Shown piece after piece: positions 15,273 through 25,794 of a stretch of 64,000 bases of DNA. Source of the stretch: Stutzerimonas degradans. Lineage in GTDB: Bacteria > Pseudomonadota > Gammaproteobacteria > Pseudomonadales > Pseudomonadaceae. The notes beneath the pieces are model-generated. The model had not been told where the DNA came from and made no database searches. It saw only the letters and a program-made list of their open reading frames with translations. The translations under genes and the position numbers were made by a program. The stretch is taken from assembly GCF_024448505.1 (NCBI RefSeq), contig NZ_JAMOHV010000013.1:1-64000 (forward strand), given 5' to 3'. Numbering within the stretch: position 1 is the stretch's first letter; the number at the start of each line of letters is the position of its first letter.

Positions 15273-15524
15273 ATGCACCTCAATCATCAAGACCAAATAC
15301 CGCCGAACCCCTGGGAAGTATTCCCGGAAGTTGACGCTGGCGGGCTCGGCAGCCTGCAGGGCAATCTCGAACATTGGTGGCAGCACTGCTGGTGGCCGTA
15401 CTGGCTCAGCCGCAGTCCGCAACAGCGCGCCGAATGGCTTGCTGATACCCGTTACCCGGAAGACTGGCGCAAATACGTTCGTCTCCAGTGTGCGTTCGAT
15501 GGAATCGACGGAGAACACGTCTGA
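15273..15524 (+). CDS. small tryptophan-rich hypothetical protein
   Basis: An 83-residue protein starting at an ATG with AAGGGA upstream and ending in a TGATG overlap with tssF. It is rich in tryptophan and proline (PPNPWEVFPEV, HWWQHCWWPYWL) and has no membrane helix or recognised domain. GC content is intermediate between the cassette and tssF. Its coupling to tssF suggests it belongs either to the end of the inserted cassette (a chaperone or second immunity gene) or to the local T6SS backbone. I cannot name a family. Confidence 0.55.
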   Translation: MHLNHQDQIPPNPWEVFPEVDAGGLGSLQGNLEHWWQHCWWPYWLSRSPQQRAEWLADTRYPEDWRKYVRLQCAFDGIDGEHV

Positions 15525-17314
15525 TGTCTTTCAACCACTACTACCAAAGCGAACTCACCGCCCTGCGCCAACTGGGCAAGCGCTTCGCCGAGCGCAGCCC
15601 GGCGCTCGCGCCGTTCCTCGGCCAGGCCGGGCGCGACCCGGATGTCGAGCGGCTGCTCGAAGGTTTCGCCTTTCTCACCGGGCGGCTGCGGCAGAAGCTC
15701 GATGACGAGCTGCCGGAACTGACCCACTCGCTGATGCATCTGCTCTGGCCGAACTACATGCGCCCGCTGCCGGCCTTCAGCATGCTGCAGTTCGATCCGC
15801 TGAGGCGCCCCGGTCCGGCGCTGACGGTGCCGCGCAATACGCCGGTGGAATCCAATCCGGTGCAGGGCGTCAGCTGCTGCTTTCGTACCGCCTACGCCAC
15901 CGAGGTGCTGCCTCTGGCGTTGCAGGCATTGGAGTATTCGGTCAAGGGCACCGGTGCGCTGCTCAGCCTGCGCCTGCAGATGAGCGCCGATGGCCATCTC
16001 GGGGAGATCGGCCTCAGCCATCTGCGCCTGCACCTGGCGGGCGAGCCTTACATCAGCCAGCTGCTCTACCTCAGCCTGTTGCGCCATCTGGGCGGCATCG
16101 AACTGGTGCCGCTGAACGAGCAGGGCTACCCGCTGACCGGTCCCGATGGCCGACCGCTGACGCCCCTGCAGCTCAACGCCAAGCAGGTCGAACCGGTGGG
16201 ATTCGCCGAGGATGAGGCGCTGATCCCCTACCCGCTCAACACCTTCCGCGGCTATCGCTACCTGCAGGAATATTTCGCCTTCCCGGACAAGTTCCTCTTC
16301 GTCGACCTCAAGGGCCTAGAGATCATCCAGCGCATCCCCGAGGATCTGCTCAAGCAGGCCCGCGGACTGGAGCTGCGCTTCGACATTCACAAGGCCGGCG
16401 TGCAGCGCATCCGCCCGACGCTGGACAACGTGCGCCTGTACTGCACGCCGGTAGTCAACCTGTTCCCGCACGATGCCATCCCGATCCGCCTGGACGGCAA
16501 GCAGGACCAGTACCTGCTGTTACCCGCCGAGTACGATGCGCAGCAGTGCGGCGTGTTCTCGGTGGATCGGGTGACCGGCTGGAAACCCGGCGGCATGGGC
16601 TACGAGGAGTACGTGCCGTTCGAATCCTTCGAGCACGACCCCAGCTTCGATGTGCCGCTGGCGCGCCCGCACTACAGCGTGCGTCAGCAACCTTCGCTGC
16701 TCGGAGAAGGGCAGGAAACCTGGCTCAGCTTCGGCCTGCGCAACCTCGACCAGCACGAGACGCTGTCCATCGAGCTGACCTGCACCAACCAGAACCTGCC
16801 GCGCCAACTGAAGCTCGGTGACATCTGCAAGCCCAGCGAAGACACGCCGGAATTCCTCAGCTTTCGCAATATCTCGGCGGTCACCCCGAGCTACGCGCCG
16901 CCGCTGCAGCGCGATTATCTGTGGAAGCTGATCAGCAACATGTCGCTGAACTACCTGTCGCTGGCCAACGTTGAGGCGCTCAAGGTGATTCTCGAGACCT
17001 ACGACCTGCCGCGCTATTACGACAAGCACGCCGAGAGCGTCAGCCGGCGCCGCCTCGGCGGCCTGACTCACATCGCCCACCAGCACGTCGATCGCCTGCA
17101 TCGCGGGCTGCCGGTGCGTGGCGTACGCACCGAACTGACCATGAACCAGGACGGCTTCATTGGTGAGGGCGATCTGTTCCTCTTCGCCTCGGTGCTCAAC
17201 GAATTCTTCGCCCTCTACGCCAGCCTCAATTCGTATCACGAGCTGCGCGTGCAGAGCACACAGGGAGAGGTGTACCAATGGACGCCGCGCATGGGTCAGC
17301 AACCGCTGCTCTGA
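15524..17314 (+). CDS. tssF: T6SS baseplate subunit TssF
   Basis: A 596-residue baseplate wedge protein that forms the TssE-F-G complex under the spike. The ATG at 15524 overlaps the previous stop; the frame stays open upstream without a better signal. Typical blocks are the start SFNHYYQSELTALRQLGK, the early motif DPDVERLLEGFAFLTGRLRQKLDDE, LLWPNYMRPLPAFSM and the late GLTHIAHQ region. It overlaps tssG by 37 bases, as is usual for this gene pair, and corresponds to hsiG2. Confidence 0.96.
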   Translation: MSFNHYYQSELTALRQLGKRFAERSPALAPFLGQAGRDPDVERLLEGFAFLTGRLRQKLDDELPELTHSLMHLLWPNYMRPLPAFSMLQFDPLRRPGPALTVPRNTPVESNPVQGVSCCFRTAYATEVLPLALQALEYSVKGTGALLSLRLQMSADGHLGEIGLSHLRLHLAGEPYISQLLYLSLLRHLGGIELVPLNEQGYPLTGPDGRPLTPLQLNAKQVEPVGFAEDEALIPYPLNTFRGYRYLQEYFAFPDKFLFVDLKGLEIIQRIPEDLLKQARGLELRFDIHKAGVQRIRPTLDNVRLYCTPVVNLFPHDAIPIRLDGKQDQYLLLPAEYDAQQCGVFSVDRVTGWKPGGMGYEEYVPFESFEHDPSFDVPLARPHYSVRQQPSLLGEGQETWLSFGLRNLDQHETLSIELTCTNQNLPRQLKLGDICKPSEDTPEFLSFRNISAVTPSYAPPLQRDYLWKLISNMSLNYLSLANVEALKVILETYDLPRYYDKHAESVSRRRLGGLTHIAHQHVDRLHRGLPVRGVRTELTMNQDGFIGEGDLFLFASVLNEFFALYASLNSYHELRVQSTQGEVYQWTPRMGQQPLL

Positions 17315-18285
17315 AACCGCTCAACCGCGGCATCCGCGAATACAGCCTGTTCCAAGGCGTGCTGCTGGTGCTCGATCGCCTGCGCCAGCTCAATCCCGGT
17401 CTGGATGACGAGGCGCTCTACGAGCGCCTGGAGTTCCAGGCCAACCCGAGCCTGGGCTTTCCCGGCAGCGATATCGAGCAGGTGCAGTTCTTCCAGGAGC
17501 ACGACGAGTGGCGCGCGCGCCTGCGCATCAACCTGGTCAGCCTGTTCGGCGCCGGCTCGCCGCTGCCGGCCTTCTACGGCGAACAGGCGCTTGGCGACAG
17601 CGAGGACGGCAATCCGACCCGCGACTTTCTCGACCTGTTCAACAATCGTCTGCAGCGCCTGCTGCTGCCGATCTGGCAGAAGTACCGCTACCGCGCCCGC
17701 TTCACCAGCGGCGCCCATGACCCCTTCTCGGAGCAGCTGTTCGCCCTGGTCGGGCTCAGCGGCGAGGCCATCCGCAGCGCGCCGGAACTGAACTGGAAGC
17801 GCCTGCTGCCCTATCTCGGCCTGCTCAGCCTGCGCGCACACTCGGCGGCATTGATCGAATCCGTGCTGCGCTACTACTTCAAGCACGCCGAGCTGAACAT
17901 CGAGCAATGCCTGGAGCGCCAGGTGGAAATCCTCGACGAGCAACGCAACCGCCTCGGGCTGGCCAACAGCCAACTGGGCGAAAGCCTGGTGCTCGGCGAG
18001 CGGGTCCGCGACCGTGGCGGCAAGTTCCGCATCCATATCCGCCAGCTGGACTGGAATCGTTTTCACGAATTCCTGCCCATCGGCAGCGGCTACCAGCCGC
18101 TCTGTGCGCTGGTGCGCTTCACCCTGCGCGATCCGCTGGATTACGACCTGCGCCTGGAGCTTCGCCCGGACGAGATCCGTGAACTGCGCATCGGCGCCGA
18201 CAACAACTGCCGCCTCGGCTGGACCAGCTGGCTCGGACGCGACCGCGCCGACGGCCTGGTCACCCTGGGCAGCCAGACTCATTAA
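17278..18285 (+). CDS. tssG: T6SS baseplate subunit TssG
   Basis: A 335-residue wedge protein that binds two TssF copies and links the baseplate to TssK. The family shows in the early YSLFQGVLLVLDRLRQLNP, in FEAN-like FQANPSLGFPGSDIEQVQF, the NLVSLFGAGSPLPAFYGE motif near residues 84-101, and FLDLFNNRLQRLL. The start at 17278 lies inside the 3' end of tssF, and GGAGAGG precedes it. It is followed 11 bases later by the ClpV gene and corresponds to hsiH2. Confidence 0.95.
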   Translation: MDAAHGSATAALKPLNRGIREYSLFQGVLLVLDRLRQLNPGLDDEALYERLEFQANPSLGFPGSDIEQVQFFQEHDEWRARLRINLVSLFGAGSPLPAFYGEQALGDSEDGNPTRDFLDLFNNRLQRLLLPIWQKYRYRARFTSGAHDPFSEQLFALVGLSGEAIRSAPELNWKRLLPYLGLLSLRAHSAALIESVLRYYFKHAELNIEQCLERQVEILDEQRNRLGLANSQLGESLVLGERVRDRGGKFRIHIRQLDWNRFHEFLPIGSGYQPLCALVRFTLRDPLDYDLRLELRPDEIRELRIGADNNCRLGWTSWLGRDRADGLVTLGSQTH

Positions 18286-18296
18286 GGAAGATGAAA

Positions 18297-20888
18297 ATGA
18301 TCAACGTCGATCTGCAACAGCTAGTACAGGCGCTGGACGCCGAGACCAAGCGCGATCTGGAAGGCGCAGCCGAACGCTGCGTGGTACGTGGCGGCAGCAA
18401 GATTCTCGTCGAGGACCTGCTGCTCGGCCTGCTCGAGCGTCCCGATGGATTGCTCAAGCGAGCCTTGCTGGATGCCGAGGTGGACAGCGGCGCGCTGGCG
18501 CAGGCGCTGCAGCCGCGAGGCGAGCACAGCGAATCACGCAACCCGGTGTTTTCCACCGAGCTGGTGCAATGGCTGCAGGATGCCCTGCTGGTGGCCAGCT
18601 TGGAGCTGGGGCAGAGCCAGATCGACCAGGCCGCGCTGATTCTCGCGCTGCTGCGCAATCCGCTGCGCTATGCCGGCAGTCATTACCAGCCATTGCTGGC
18701 CCGGCTGGATGCCGAGCGCCTGCGCGATTTCGCCCTCAGCCAGCAGCCGCAGACTGCGAACGGCAAGCCGGCCGCCGGTGGCGAGTCGAACCTGTCACGT
18801 TTTACCCACAACTTCACCCAGCAGGCCCGCGACGGCAAGCTCGACCCGGTGCTCTGCCGCGACTCGGCGATCCGCCAGATGATCGACATCCTTGCCCGGC
18901 GGCGGAAGAACAATCCGATCGTGGTCGGCGAGGCCGGGGTCGGCAAGACTGCCATCGTCGAGGGCCTGGCGCTGCGCATCGCCAGCGGGGAAGTGCCAGC
19001 GGCACTCAAGGGCGTCGAACTGCTCTGCCTGGACCTCGGCCTGCTGCAAGCCGGTGCCAGCGTGAAGGGCGAATTCGAACGCCGTCTGCAGGGCGTGATC
19101 GACGAGGTGAAAGGCTCGCCAAAGCCGATCATCCTGTTCATCGACGAGGCGCACACCCTGATCGGCGCCGGCGGCCAGGCCGGCAGCGGCGATGCAGCCA
19201 ACCTGCTCAAGCCCGCGTTGGCGCGCGGCGAGCTGCGCACCATTGCTGCGACGACCTGGAGCGAGTACAAGAAATACTTCGAGAAGGACCCGGCCCTGGC
19301 CCGCCGTTTCCAGCCGGTGCAACTGCACGAGCCGAGCGTTCCGGAAGCCGTCACCATCCTGCGCGGCCTGGCACCGGTCTACGAAAAGAGCCACGGCATC
19401 TACCTGCGCGACGATGCGGTCACCGCCGCCGCTGAACTGTCGGCGCGCTACCTGGCCGGCCGGCAGCTGCCGGACAAGGCCGTCGACGTGCTGGATACCG
19501 CCTGCGCGCGGGTGCGTATCAGCCTCGCCGCTGCACCCGAGGCGCTGGAACGCCTGCGTGGCGAGGTCGCCGAAGGCGAGCGCCAGCGTGAAGCCATGCG
19601 CCGCGATCTGGCCGCCGGCCTGCCGGTCGACGCGGCTGTCCTCGAGCGGCTAGAGCAACGTCTGATCACGGCGGGGGACGAGATCGAGCAGCTGGAAACC
19701 CGCTGGTCCAAGCAGCGCCAACTCGCCGAGCGCCTGCTCGACCTGCGCAAACGCACCGCCGAAGCGCGCAGCGATGCGAACGAGAGCGGCGAGGCCCCAT
19801 CGCTCGATGAGCTGGAGGCCGAGCTGCGCGCCGTGCAGACCGCACTTGCCGCAGACCAGGCCGAGCAACGACTGGTCAGCCATGAGGTCTGCCCGCGCCT
19901 GGTGGCCGAGGTGATCAGCCACTGGACCGGCGTGCCCCTGGCGCAGCTGGCCCGGGAGCACAACGCGCAGGTCGCCAATTTCGCCGCCGACCTGCGCGCC
20001 CGGGTACGCGGGCAGGAACAGGCTGTGGAGGCGCTGGATCGCGCCATGCGCGCGGCAGCGGCCGGGCTGAACAAACCCGACGCGCCGGTGGGCGTGTTCC
20101 TGCTGGTCGGCCCCAGCGGCGTCGGCAAGACCGAGACCGCCCTGGCCCTGGCCGACCTGCTGTACGGCGGCGAGCGCTTCCTCACCGTGATCAACATGTC
20201 CGAGTTCCAGGAGAAGCACAGCGTTTCCCGCCTGATCGGCGCACCTCCGGGTTACGTCGGCTACGGCGAAGGCGGCATGCTCACCGAAGCGGTGCGGCAG
20301 AAACCCTACTCGGTGATCCTGCTCGACGAGGTGGAGAAGGCCGATCCAGATGTGATGAATGTCTTCTATCAGATCTTCGACAAGGGCGTGGCGAATGATG
20401 GCGAAGGCCGCGAGATCAACTTCCGCAACACCCTGATCCTGATGACCAGCAACCTCGCCAGTGAGCGCATCGCCAGTTTCTGCACCGCTGGGCAGCGACC
20501 GGCGGCCGAGGATCTGGAACTGGCCATCCGTCCGCAGCTGTCGCAGCACTTCAAGCCGGCCCTGCTCGGGCGCATGCGCGTGGTGCCCTACTACCCGATC
20601 GCCGGTGAAGTGCTCGACGAGCTGGTCGCGCTCAAGCTGGCACGCTTCGGTGAGCGACTGCAGCGTCGCCAGCTGCAGTTCAGCCACTGCCCAGCGCTGG
20701 TCTCGCACCTCTCCGAGCGCTGCTGCGACAGCGACAGCGGTGCGCGCCTGATCGACCATCTGATCGAGCAGCACCTGCAACGGCTGGTGGTGGACCGCCT
20801 GCTCGCTGCCATGGCCAGTGACGAGCCGCTGCAGCGGGTGCATGCCACGCTGGATGGCGACGGCGCGCTGGTCTGTGAGTTCGCCTGA
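18297..20888 (+). CDS. tssH: T6SS sheath-disassembly ATPase TssH (ClpV)
   Basis: An 863-residue ClpB-like AAA+ ATPase that extracts contracted TssC from the sheath for recycling. The second of two nearby ATGs (18297) is preferred because AAGGAAG lies six bases upstream, whereas it directly abuts the first ATG (18291). The N-terminal domain (residues 1-150) is the TssC-binding module. Two nucleotide-binding domains carry GEAGVGKT (about residue 211) and GPSGVGKT (about residue 608), with Walker B ILFIDEAHTLIG and VILLDEVEKA. A coiled-coil middle region lies between them. It corresponds to clpV2. Confidence 0.96.
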   Translation: MINVDLQQLVQALDAETKRDLEGAAERCVVRGGSKILVEDLLLGLLERPDGLLKRALLDAEVDSGALAQALQPRGEHSESRNPVFSTELVQWLQDALLVASLELGQSQIDQAALILALLRNPLRYAGSHYQPLLARLDAERLRDFALSQQPQTANGKPAAGGESNLSRFTHNFTQQARDGKLDPVLCRDSAIRQMIDILARRRKNNPIVVGEAGVGKTAIVEGLALRIASGEVPAALKGVELLCLDLGLLQAGASVKGEFERRLQGVIDEVKGSPKPIILFIDEAHTLIGAGGQAGSGDAANLLKPALARGELRTIAATTWSEYKKYFEKDPALARRFQPVQLHEPSVPEAVTILRGLAPVYEKSHGIYLRDDAVTAAAELSARYLAGRQLPDKAVDVLDTACARVRISLAAAPEALERLRGEVAEGERQREAMRRDLAAGLPVDAAVLERLEQRLITAGDEIEQLETRWSKQRQLAERLLDLRKRTAEARSDANESGEAPSLDELEAELRAVQTALAADQAEQRLVSHEVCPRLVAEVISHWTGVPLAQLAREHNAQVANFAADLRARVRGQEQAVEALDRAMRAAAAGLNKPDAPVGVFLLVGPSGVGKTETALALADLLYGGERFLTVINMSEFQEKHSVSRLIGAPPGYVGYGEGGMLTEAVRQKPYSVILLDEVEKADPDVMNVFYQIFDKGVANDGEGREINFRNTLILMTSNLASERIASFCTAGQRPAAEDLELAIRPQLSQHFKPALLGRMRVVPYYPIAGEVLDELVALKLARFGERLQRRQLQFSHCPALVSHLSERCCDSDSGARLIDHLIEQHLQRLVVDRLLAAMASDEPLQRVHATLDGDGALVCEFA

Positions 20889-20889
20889 G

Positions 20890-22407
<1,518 letters not shown>

Positions 22408-22619
22408 TGCAGTACGGATACCCAGGCACGTGCCGCATCGGCGCCGACATCCGCAACCGCGCGGGCATATCTGACCGTCTGCGCGTTTCGACAGCATCCG
22501 GCGGATGTTCTGTGAACCGGATCACCTGCAAGACACCCCAACTGAACTTCAATGTGCCGCCCGTGTCGCGCCGTCAGGCGCACCTCGCTCCCCACACACG
22601 ACTTCAAGGAGGAAATCGC

Positions 22620-22754
22620 GTGCCCGTGCGCTATTACGCCCTCGTTTCGCTCATCGCCGCCGCGCTGCTCGCCGGTTGCACCGGCAACTACAGATTCGAC
22701 GATGACCACTATCGCCCGCTGGGTGATCCGCAAGCCTTGAATCGCGGCAAGTAA
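22620..22754 (+). CDS. small lipoprotein (OrfX-like) of the T6SS locus
   Basis: A 44-residue protein, easily missed. It starts with GTG at 22620 and has an excellent AAGGAGG seven bases upstream. The sequence is a lipoprotein signal peptide with lipobox LLAGC (Cys20), leaving a mature peptide of only 25 residues (CTGNYRFDDDHYRPLGD and a short tail). Position between the sigma-54 activator and the FHA gene equals orfX (PA1664) in P. aeruginosa HSI-II. It may tether or tune the membrane complex; no function is established that I can cite. The 212 bases before it may hold an internal promoter. Confidence 0.75.
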   Translation: MPVRYYALVSLIAAALLAGCTGNYRFDDDHYRPLGDPQALNRGK

Positions 22755-22774
22755 CCGCAAGGAGCGACACGACC

Positions 22775-23968
22775 ATGGAACTGGTCTTCGATATGGTGGG
22801 CGCCCAGCAATTCGTGCCCGGGCTGCTGACCACCAAAACCTTCAAACAGGCCGGCGGAGTGATCGGCCGCGCAGAGGGCTGCGATTGGGTGATCCCCGAC
22901 CGCAAGCGCGTCCTCTCCGGACGTCATGCAGTGATCAGCTACCGCGACGGCGCCTTCTTTCTCACCGACACCAGCAGCAACGGCATCCAGCTCAAGGACA
23001 GCGGCGCCAGCCTGGTCAAAGGCCAGCCGCAACGCATCGAGCATGGCAGCGTCTACTGCCTAGGCGACTTCGAGATCCGCGCCCGGCTGATCCAGGACCC
23101 GGCGCGGTTCGAAGGCGACATCGGTCGTCCGCAGCCGGCTGGCAGCATCATCCCCGACGATGCCTTCCTCGACCTCGATCCGCTGATCGCGATGGAACAA
23201 CAGGAGCGCATCTACGCCGAAGTCGACGACCTCACCCTGGTAGCGCCACAGCGCCAGGCGCAGCAACAGCGCGACTACGCACGCATCGACATGGAAAGCC
23301 TGCCGTTGCCGGAGCTGGTCATGCCGCAGGCAGCACCGCAAGCCAAGGGCGAAGCCGAGCCCGAACGACTGCCGCAGGGGTTCTGGGCGCGTTTCGGCGA
23401 GGCGCTGGGCATCGATCTCGACGATCTCGACGAGGACCAACGCCAGGCCTTGGCGCTGAATGCCGCCCGCCTGCTCAAGCAAAGCGTGGCGGGCCTGCAG
23501 CAGAGCCTGCGCACCCGCAGCGAGCTGAAGAACGAGCTGCGCCTGGCGTTGACCACTGTGCAGAGCGCCGGCAACAACCCGCTCAAGCACAGCGCCGATG
23601 CGAGCGAGGCCCTGAACGCCCTGCTGCGCGGTGGCAAACCCGGCCAGCTCAGCGCCGAACAGGCCGTCGGCCGCGCCTTTCGTGATCTGCAGGCGCATCA
23701 GGTGGCACTGCTGGCGGCCAGCCGCGCCGCCGTTCACGCGATGTTCGAACAGCTGGCGCCGGAGCAGCTGGCGCTGCGCTTCGAACGCGAAGGCCGCAAA
23801 CCGCTGCTCGCCACCGCCGGCAGTCGCTGGCGCGCCTATCGCCGCCTGCATCACAGCCTCGGCCAGGATGCCGACTGGAGCGAACGCCTGTTCGCCCGCG
23901 ACTTCGCGAAGACCTATGAGGAGCAAGTGCGCCTGATCGCCACGCTCGATTCAACCCATCAAGGATGA
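22775..23968 (+). CDS. fha: T6SS FHA-domain protein (Fha2/TagH)
   Basis: A 397-residue cytoplasmic scaffold. Residues 1-110 are a forkhead-associated domain that reads phosphothreonine: GGVIGRAEGCDWVIPD, then VLSGRHAVISYRDGAFFLTDTSSNGIQLK. The C-terminal TagH region (about residues 195-397) holds the conserved FWARFGEALGIDL and HAMFEQLAPEQLALRFE-like blocks. Together with Stk1 and Stp1 encoded at the end of the operon it forms the threonine phosphorylation pathway that switches assembly. AAGGAG lies 12 bases upstream of the ATG. Confidence 0.93.
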   Translation: MELVFDMVGAQQFVPGLLTTKTFKQAGGVIGRAEGCDWVIPDRKRVLSGRHAVISYRDGAFFLTDTSSNGIQLKDSGASLVKGQPQRIEHGSVYCLGDFEIRARLIQDPARFEGDIGRPQPAGSIIPDDAFLDLDPLIAMEQQERIYAEVDDLTLVAPQRQAQQQRDYARIDMESLPLPELVMPQAAPQAKGEAEPERLPQGFWARFGEALGIDLDDLDEDQRQALALNAARLLKQSVAGLQQSLRTRSELKNELRLALTTVQSAGNNPLKHSADASEALNALLRGGKPGQLSAEQAVGRAFRDLQAHQVALLAASRAAVHAMFEQLAPEQLALRFEREGRKPLLATAGSRWRAYRRLHHSLGQDADWSERLFARDFAKTYEEQVRLIATLDSTHQG

Positions 23969-23972
23969 TCCC

Positions 23973-24455
23973 ATGCCTCGTCGCATCACCCTGGCCATGC
24001 TGGCCTCGCTGCTCGTGCTGGGCGGCTGCTCGGCACTGTCGCCGTACTCCAAGCTGACCAAGCTGGACCTCGAGCTGCACGGCAGCGACCGTCTCAACCC
24101 CGACCTCAACGGCCGGCCTTCGCCGATCGTGCTGCGCCTGCTGGAGCTCAAGCATCCGGTGGCGTTCGAAAACGGCGACTTCTTCGCACTCTACCAGCGG
24201 CCCAAGGAAGCACTGGCGCCGGACCTGGTGACCTCCGAGGAACTGGAACTGCGTCCCGGCGAAAGCCGTGAGCTGAAGCTCTCCGTGCAGGACGGCAGCC
24301 GCTACGTCGGCGTGCTGGCCGCCTACCGCGACCTGCCGGAAGCCAGCTGGCGCTACGTCATCGCCGTGCCGCCGCAAGAGCGCACCCGCATCGCCCTGAG
24401 CCTGGACGAGCGCGGCATCGCGCTGTTCGACCCGCTCGCCGAAGAAGGAAAATAA
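23973..24455 (+). CDS. tssJ: T6SS outer-membrane lipoprotein TssJ
   Basis: A 160-residue lipoprotein that anchors the TssM periplasmic domain to the outer membrane. The signal peptide ends with lipobox VLGGC (Cys19). The mature part is a transthyretin-like beta-sandwich: LDLELHGSDRLNPDLNGRP, then PIVLRLLELK, FENGDFFALY, the ELELRPGESREL strand and YVGVLAAYRDL. It starts four bases after the fha gene and corresponds to lip2. The length is normal. Confidence 0.95.
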   Translation: MPRRITLAMLASLLVLGGCSALSPYSKLTKLDLELHGSDRLNPDLNGRPSPIVLRLLELKHPVAFENGDFFALYQRPKEALAPDLVTSEELELRPGESRELKLSVQDGSRYVGVLAAYRDLPEASWRYVIAVPPQERTRIALSLDERGIALFDPLAEEGK

Positions 24456-24457
24456 GC

Positions 24458-25789
24458 ATGAGCCTGCACAAGGTTGTCTGGCAGGAAGGCATGCTGCTGC
24501 GCCCGCAGCACTTCCAGCAAAGCGATCGATACTACGATCACCAACTCAAGACGCGCACCCAGAAGCTGAGCAGCTATGCCTGGGGATTCTTCAATCTGGA
24601 GATCGACCGCCAGTTCCTCAACATGGGCAAGCTGGTGCTCAGCCAGGCCAGCGGCATCCTCCCGGACGGGACCCTGTTCGAGCTGGGCAGCGAGCGCGAG
24701 CCTCTGGCTCTGGACATCCCGCCGAATACCGGTAGCACGCCGGTCTATCTCGCGCTACCGCTGGTCACCGGCAACCACATCGAAACCCGCCGGCCCGAGC
24801 AGAAGGACGTGCTGGCGCGCTATACCGCCCACGAACTGGACGTCGCCGACTCCAATGCCGGCGACAGCAGCACCAGCCAGGTCAGCACCGGTCTGCCAGA
24901 TTTCCGCCTGCTGCTGGGCGAGCAGCAGAGCGACCAGGCCTACGTGAAACTGCAGCTGTGTGAGGTGCTGGACACCACGCCGGACGGGGTCATCAGCCTC
25001 GACCCCGAGTTCATCCCCACCTACGTCAACTTCCAGGCTTCCGGCTATCTGCTGTCCTGCCTGAAGGAAGTGATCAGCATGCTCGCCCACCGCGGCGATA
25101 CCCTTGCCGAGCGCATCAGCGCCACCGGCAAGGTCGGTGGCGCCGAGGTCGGCGACTTCATGATGCTGCAGCTGATCAACCGTCACGAACCGGTGCTGCG
25201 CCACTACCTGGGCGTGGAGCAGGTGCACCCGGAGCAGATCTATCGCGACCTGCTCGGCCTGCTCGGCGAGCTGGCGACTTTCTCCAGCGAGAGCAAGCGC
25301 CCGCGCTTGGATGGCCGTTACCAGCACAGTGATCAGGGCGCGAGCTTCCGCAAGCTGATGGACGCGATCCGCCAGGTGTTGTCGATGGTGCTCGAGCAAC
25401 ACGCCATCGAGCTGCTGCTGCAGCAGCGTCAGTACGGCATTCAGGTATCGCCGCTGCATGACCACAAGCTGCTCGGCACGGCGTCCTTCGTGCTCGCCGC
25501 CAGCGCCCAGTGCGATTCGGAGACCCTGCGCACACGGCTGCCGGCGCACCTGAAGATCGGCCCGGTGGAACGCATCCGTCAGTTGGTCAACCTGCATCTG
25601 CCGGGCATCCGCCTCAAGCCGTTGCCGGTGGCGCCGCGGCAGATCCCCTTCCATGCCGGCAAGACCTATTTCGCCCTGGAACTCAGCGCCGAGGACCAGG
25701 CGCAGCTGGAGCGTTCCGGTGGTTTTGCCTTCCATGTGTCCGGTGACTTCGCCGGGCTCGAACTGAAATTCTGGGCGGTCAGGGACTGA
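24458..25789 (+). CDS. tssK: T6SS baseplate-membrane connector TssK
   Basis: A 443-residue trimeric adaptor between the baseplate (TssG/F) and the TssLM membrane complex. It is related to phage receptor-binding proteins. Diagnostic segments are VVWQEGMLLRPQHFQQSDRY at the N terminus, FFNLEIDRQFL, and the C-terminal IRQLVNLHLPGIRLKPLP and IPFHAGKTYFALE. It begins two bases after tssJ and ends before tssL with a short gap. It corresponds to hsiJ2. Confidence 0.97.
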   Translation: MSLHKVVWQEGMLLRPQHFQQSDRYYDHQLKTRTQKLSSYAWGFFNLEIDRQFLNMGKLVLSQASGILPDGTLFELGSEREPLALDIPPNTGSTPVYLALPLVTGNHIETRRPEQKDVLARYTAHELDVADSNAGDSSTSQVSTGLPDFRLLLGEQQSDQAYVKLQLCEVLDTTPDGVISLDPEFIPTYVNFQASGYLLSCLKEVISMLAHRGDTLAERISATGKVGGAEVGDFMMLQLINRHEPVLRHYLGVEQVHPEQIYRDLLGLLGELATFSSESKRPRLDGRYQHSDQGASFRKLMDAIRQVLSMVLEQHAIELLLQQRQYGIQVSPLHDHKLLGTASFVLAASAQCDSETLRTRLPAHLKIGPVERIRQLVNLHLPGIRLKPLPVAPRQIPFHAGKTYFALELSAEDQAQLERSGGFAFHVSGDFAGLELKFWAVRD

Positions 25790-25794
25790 GCGAC

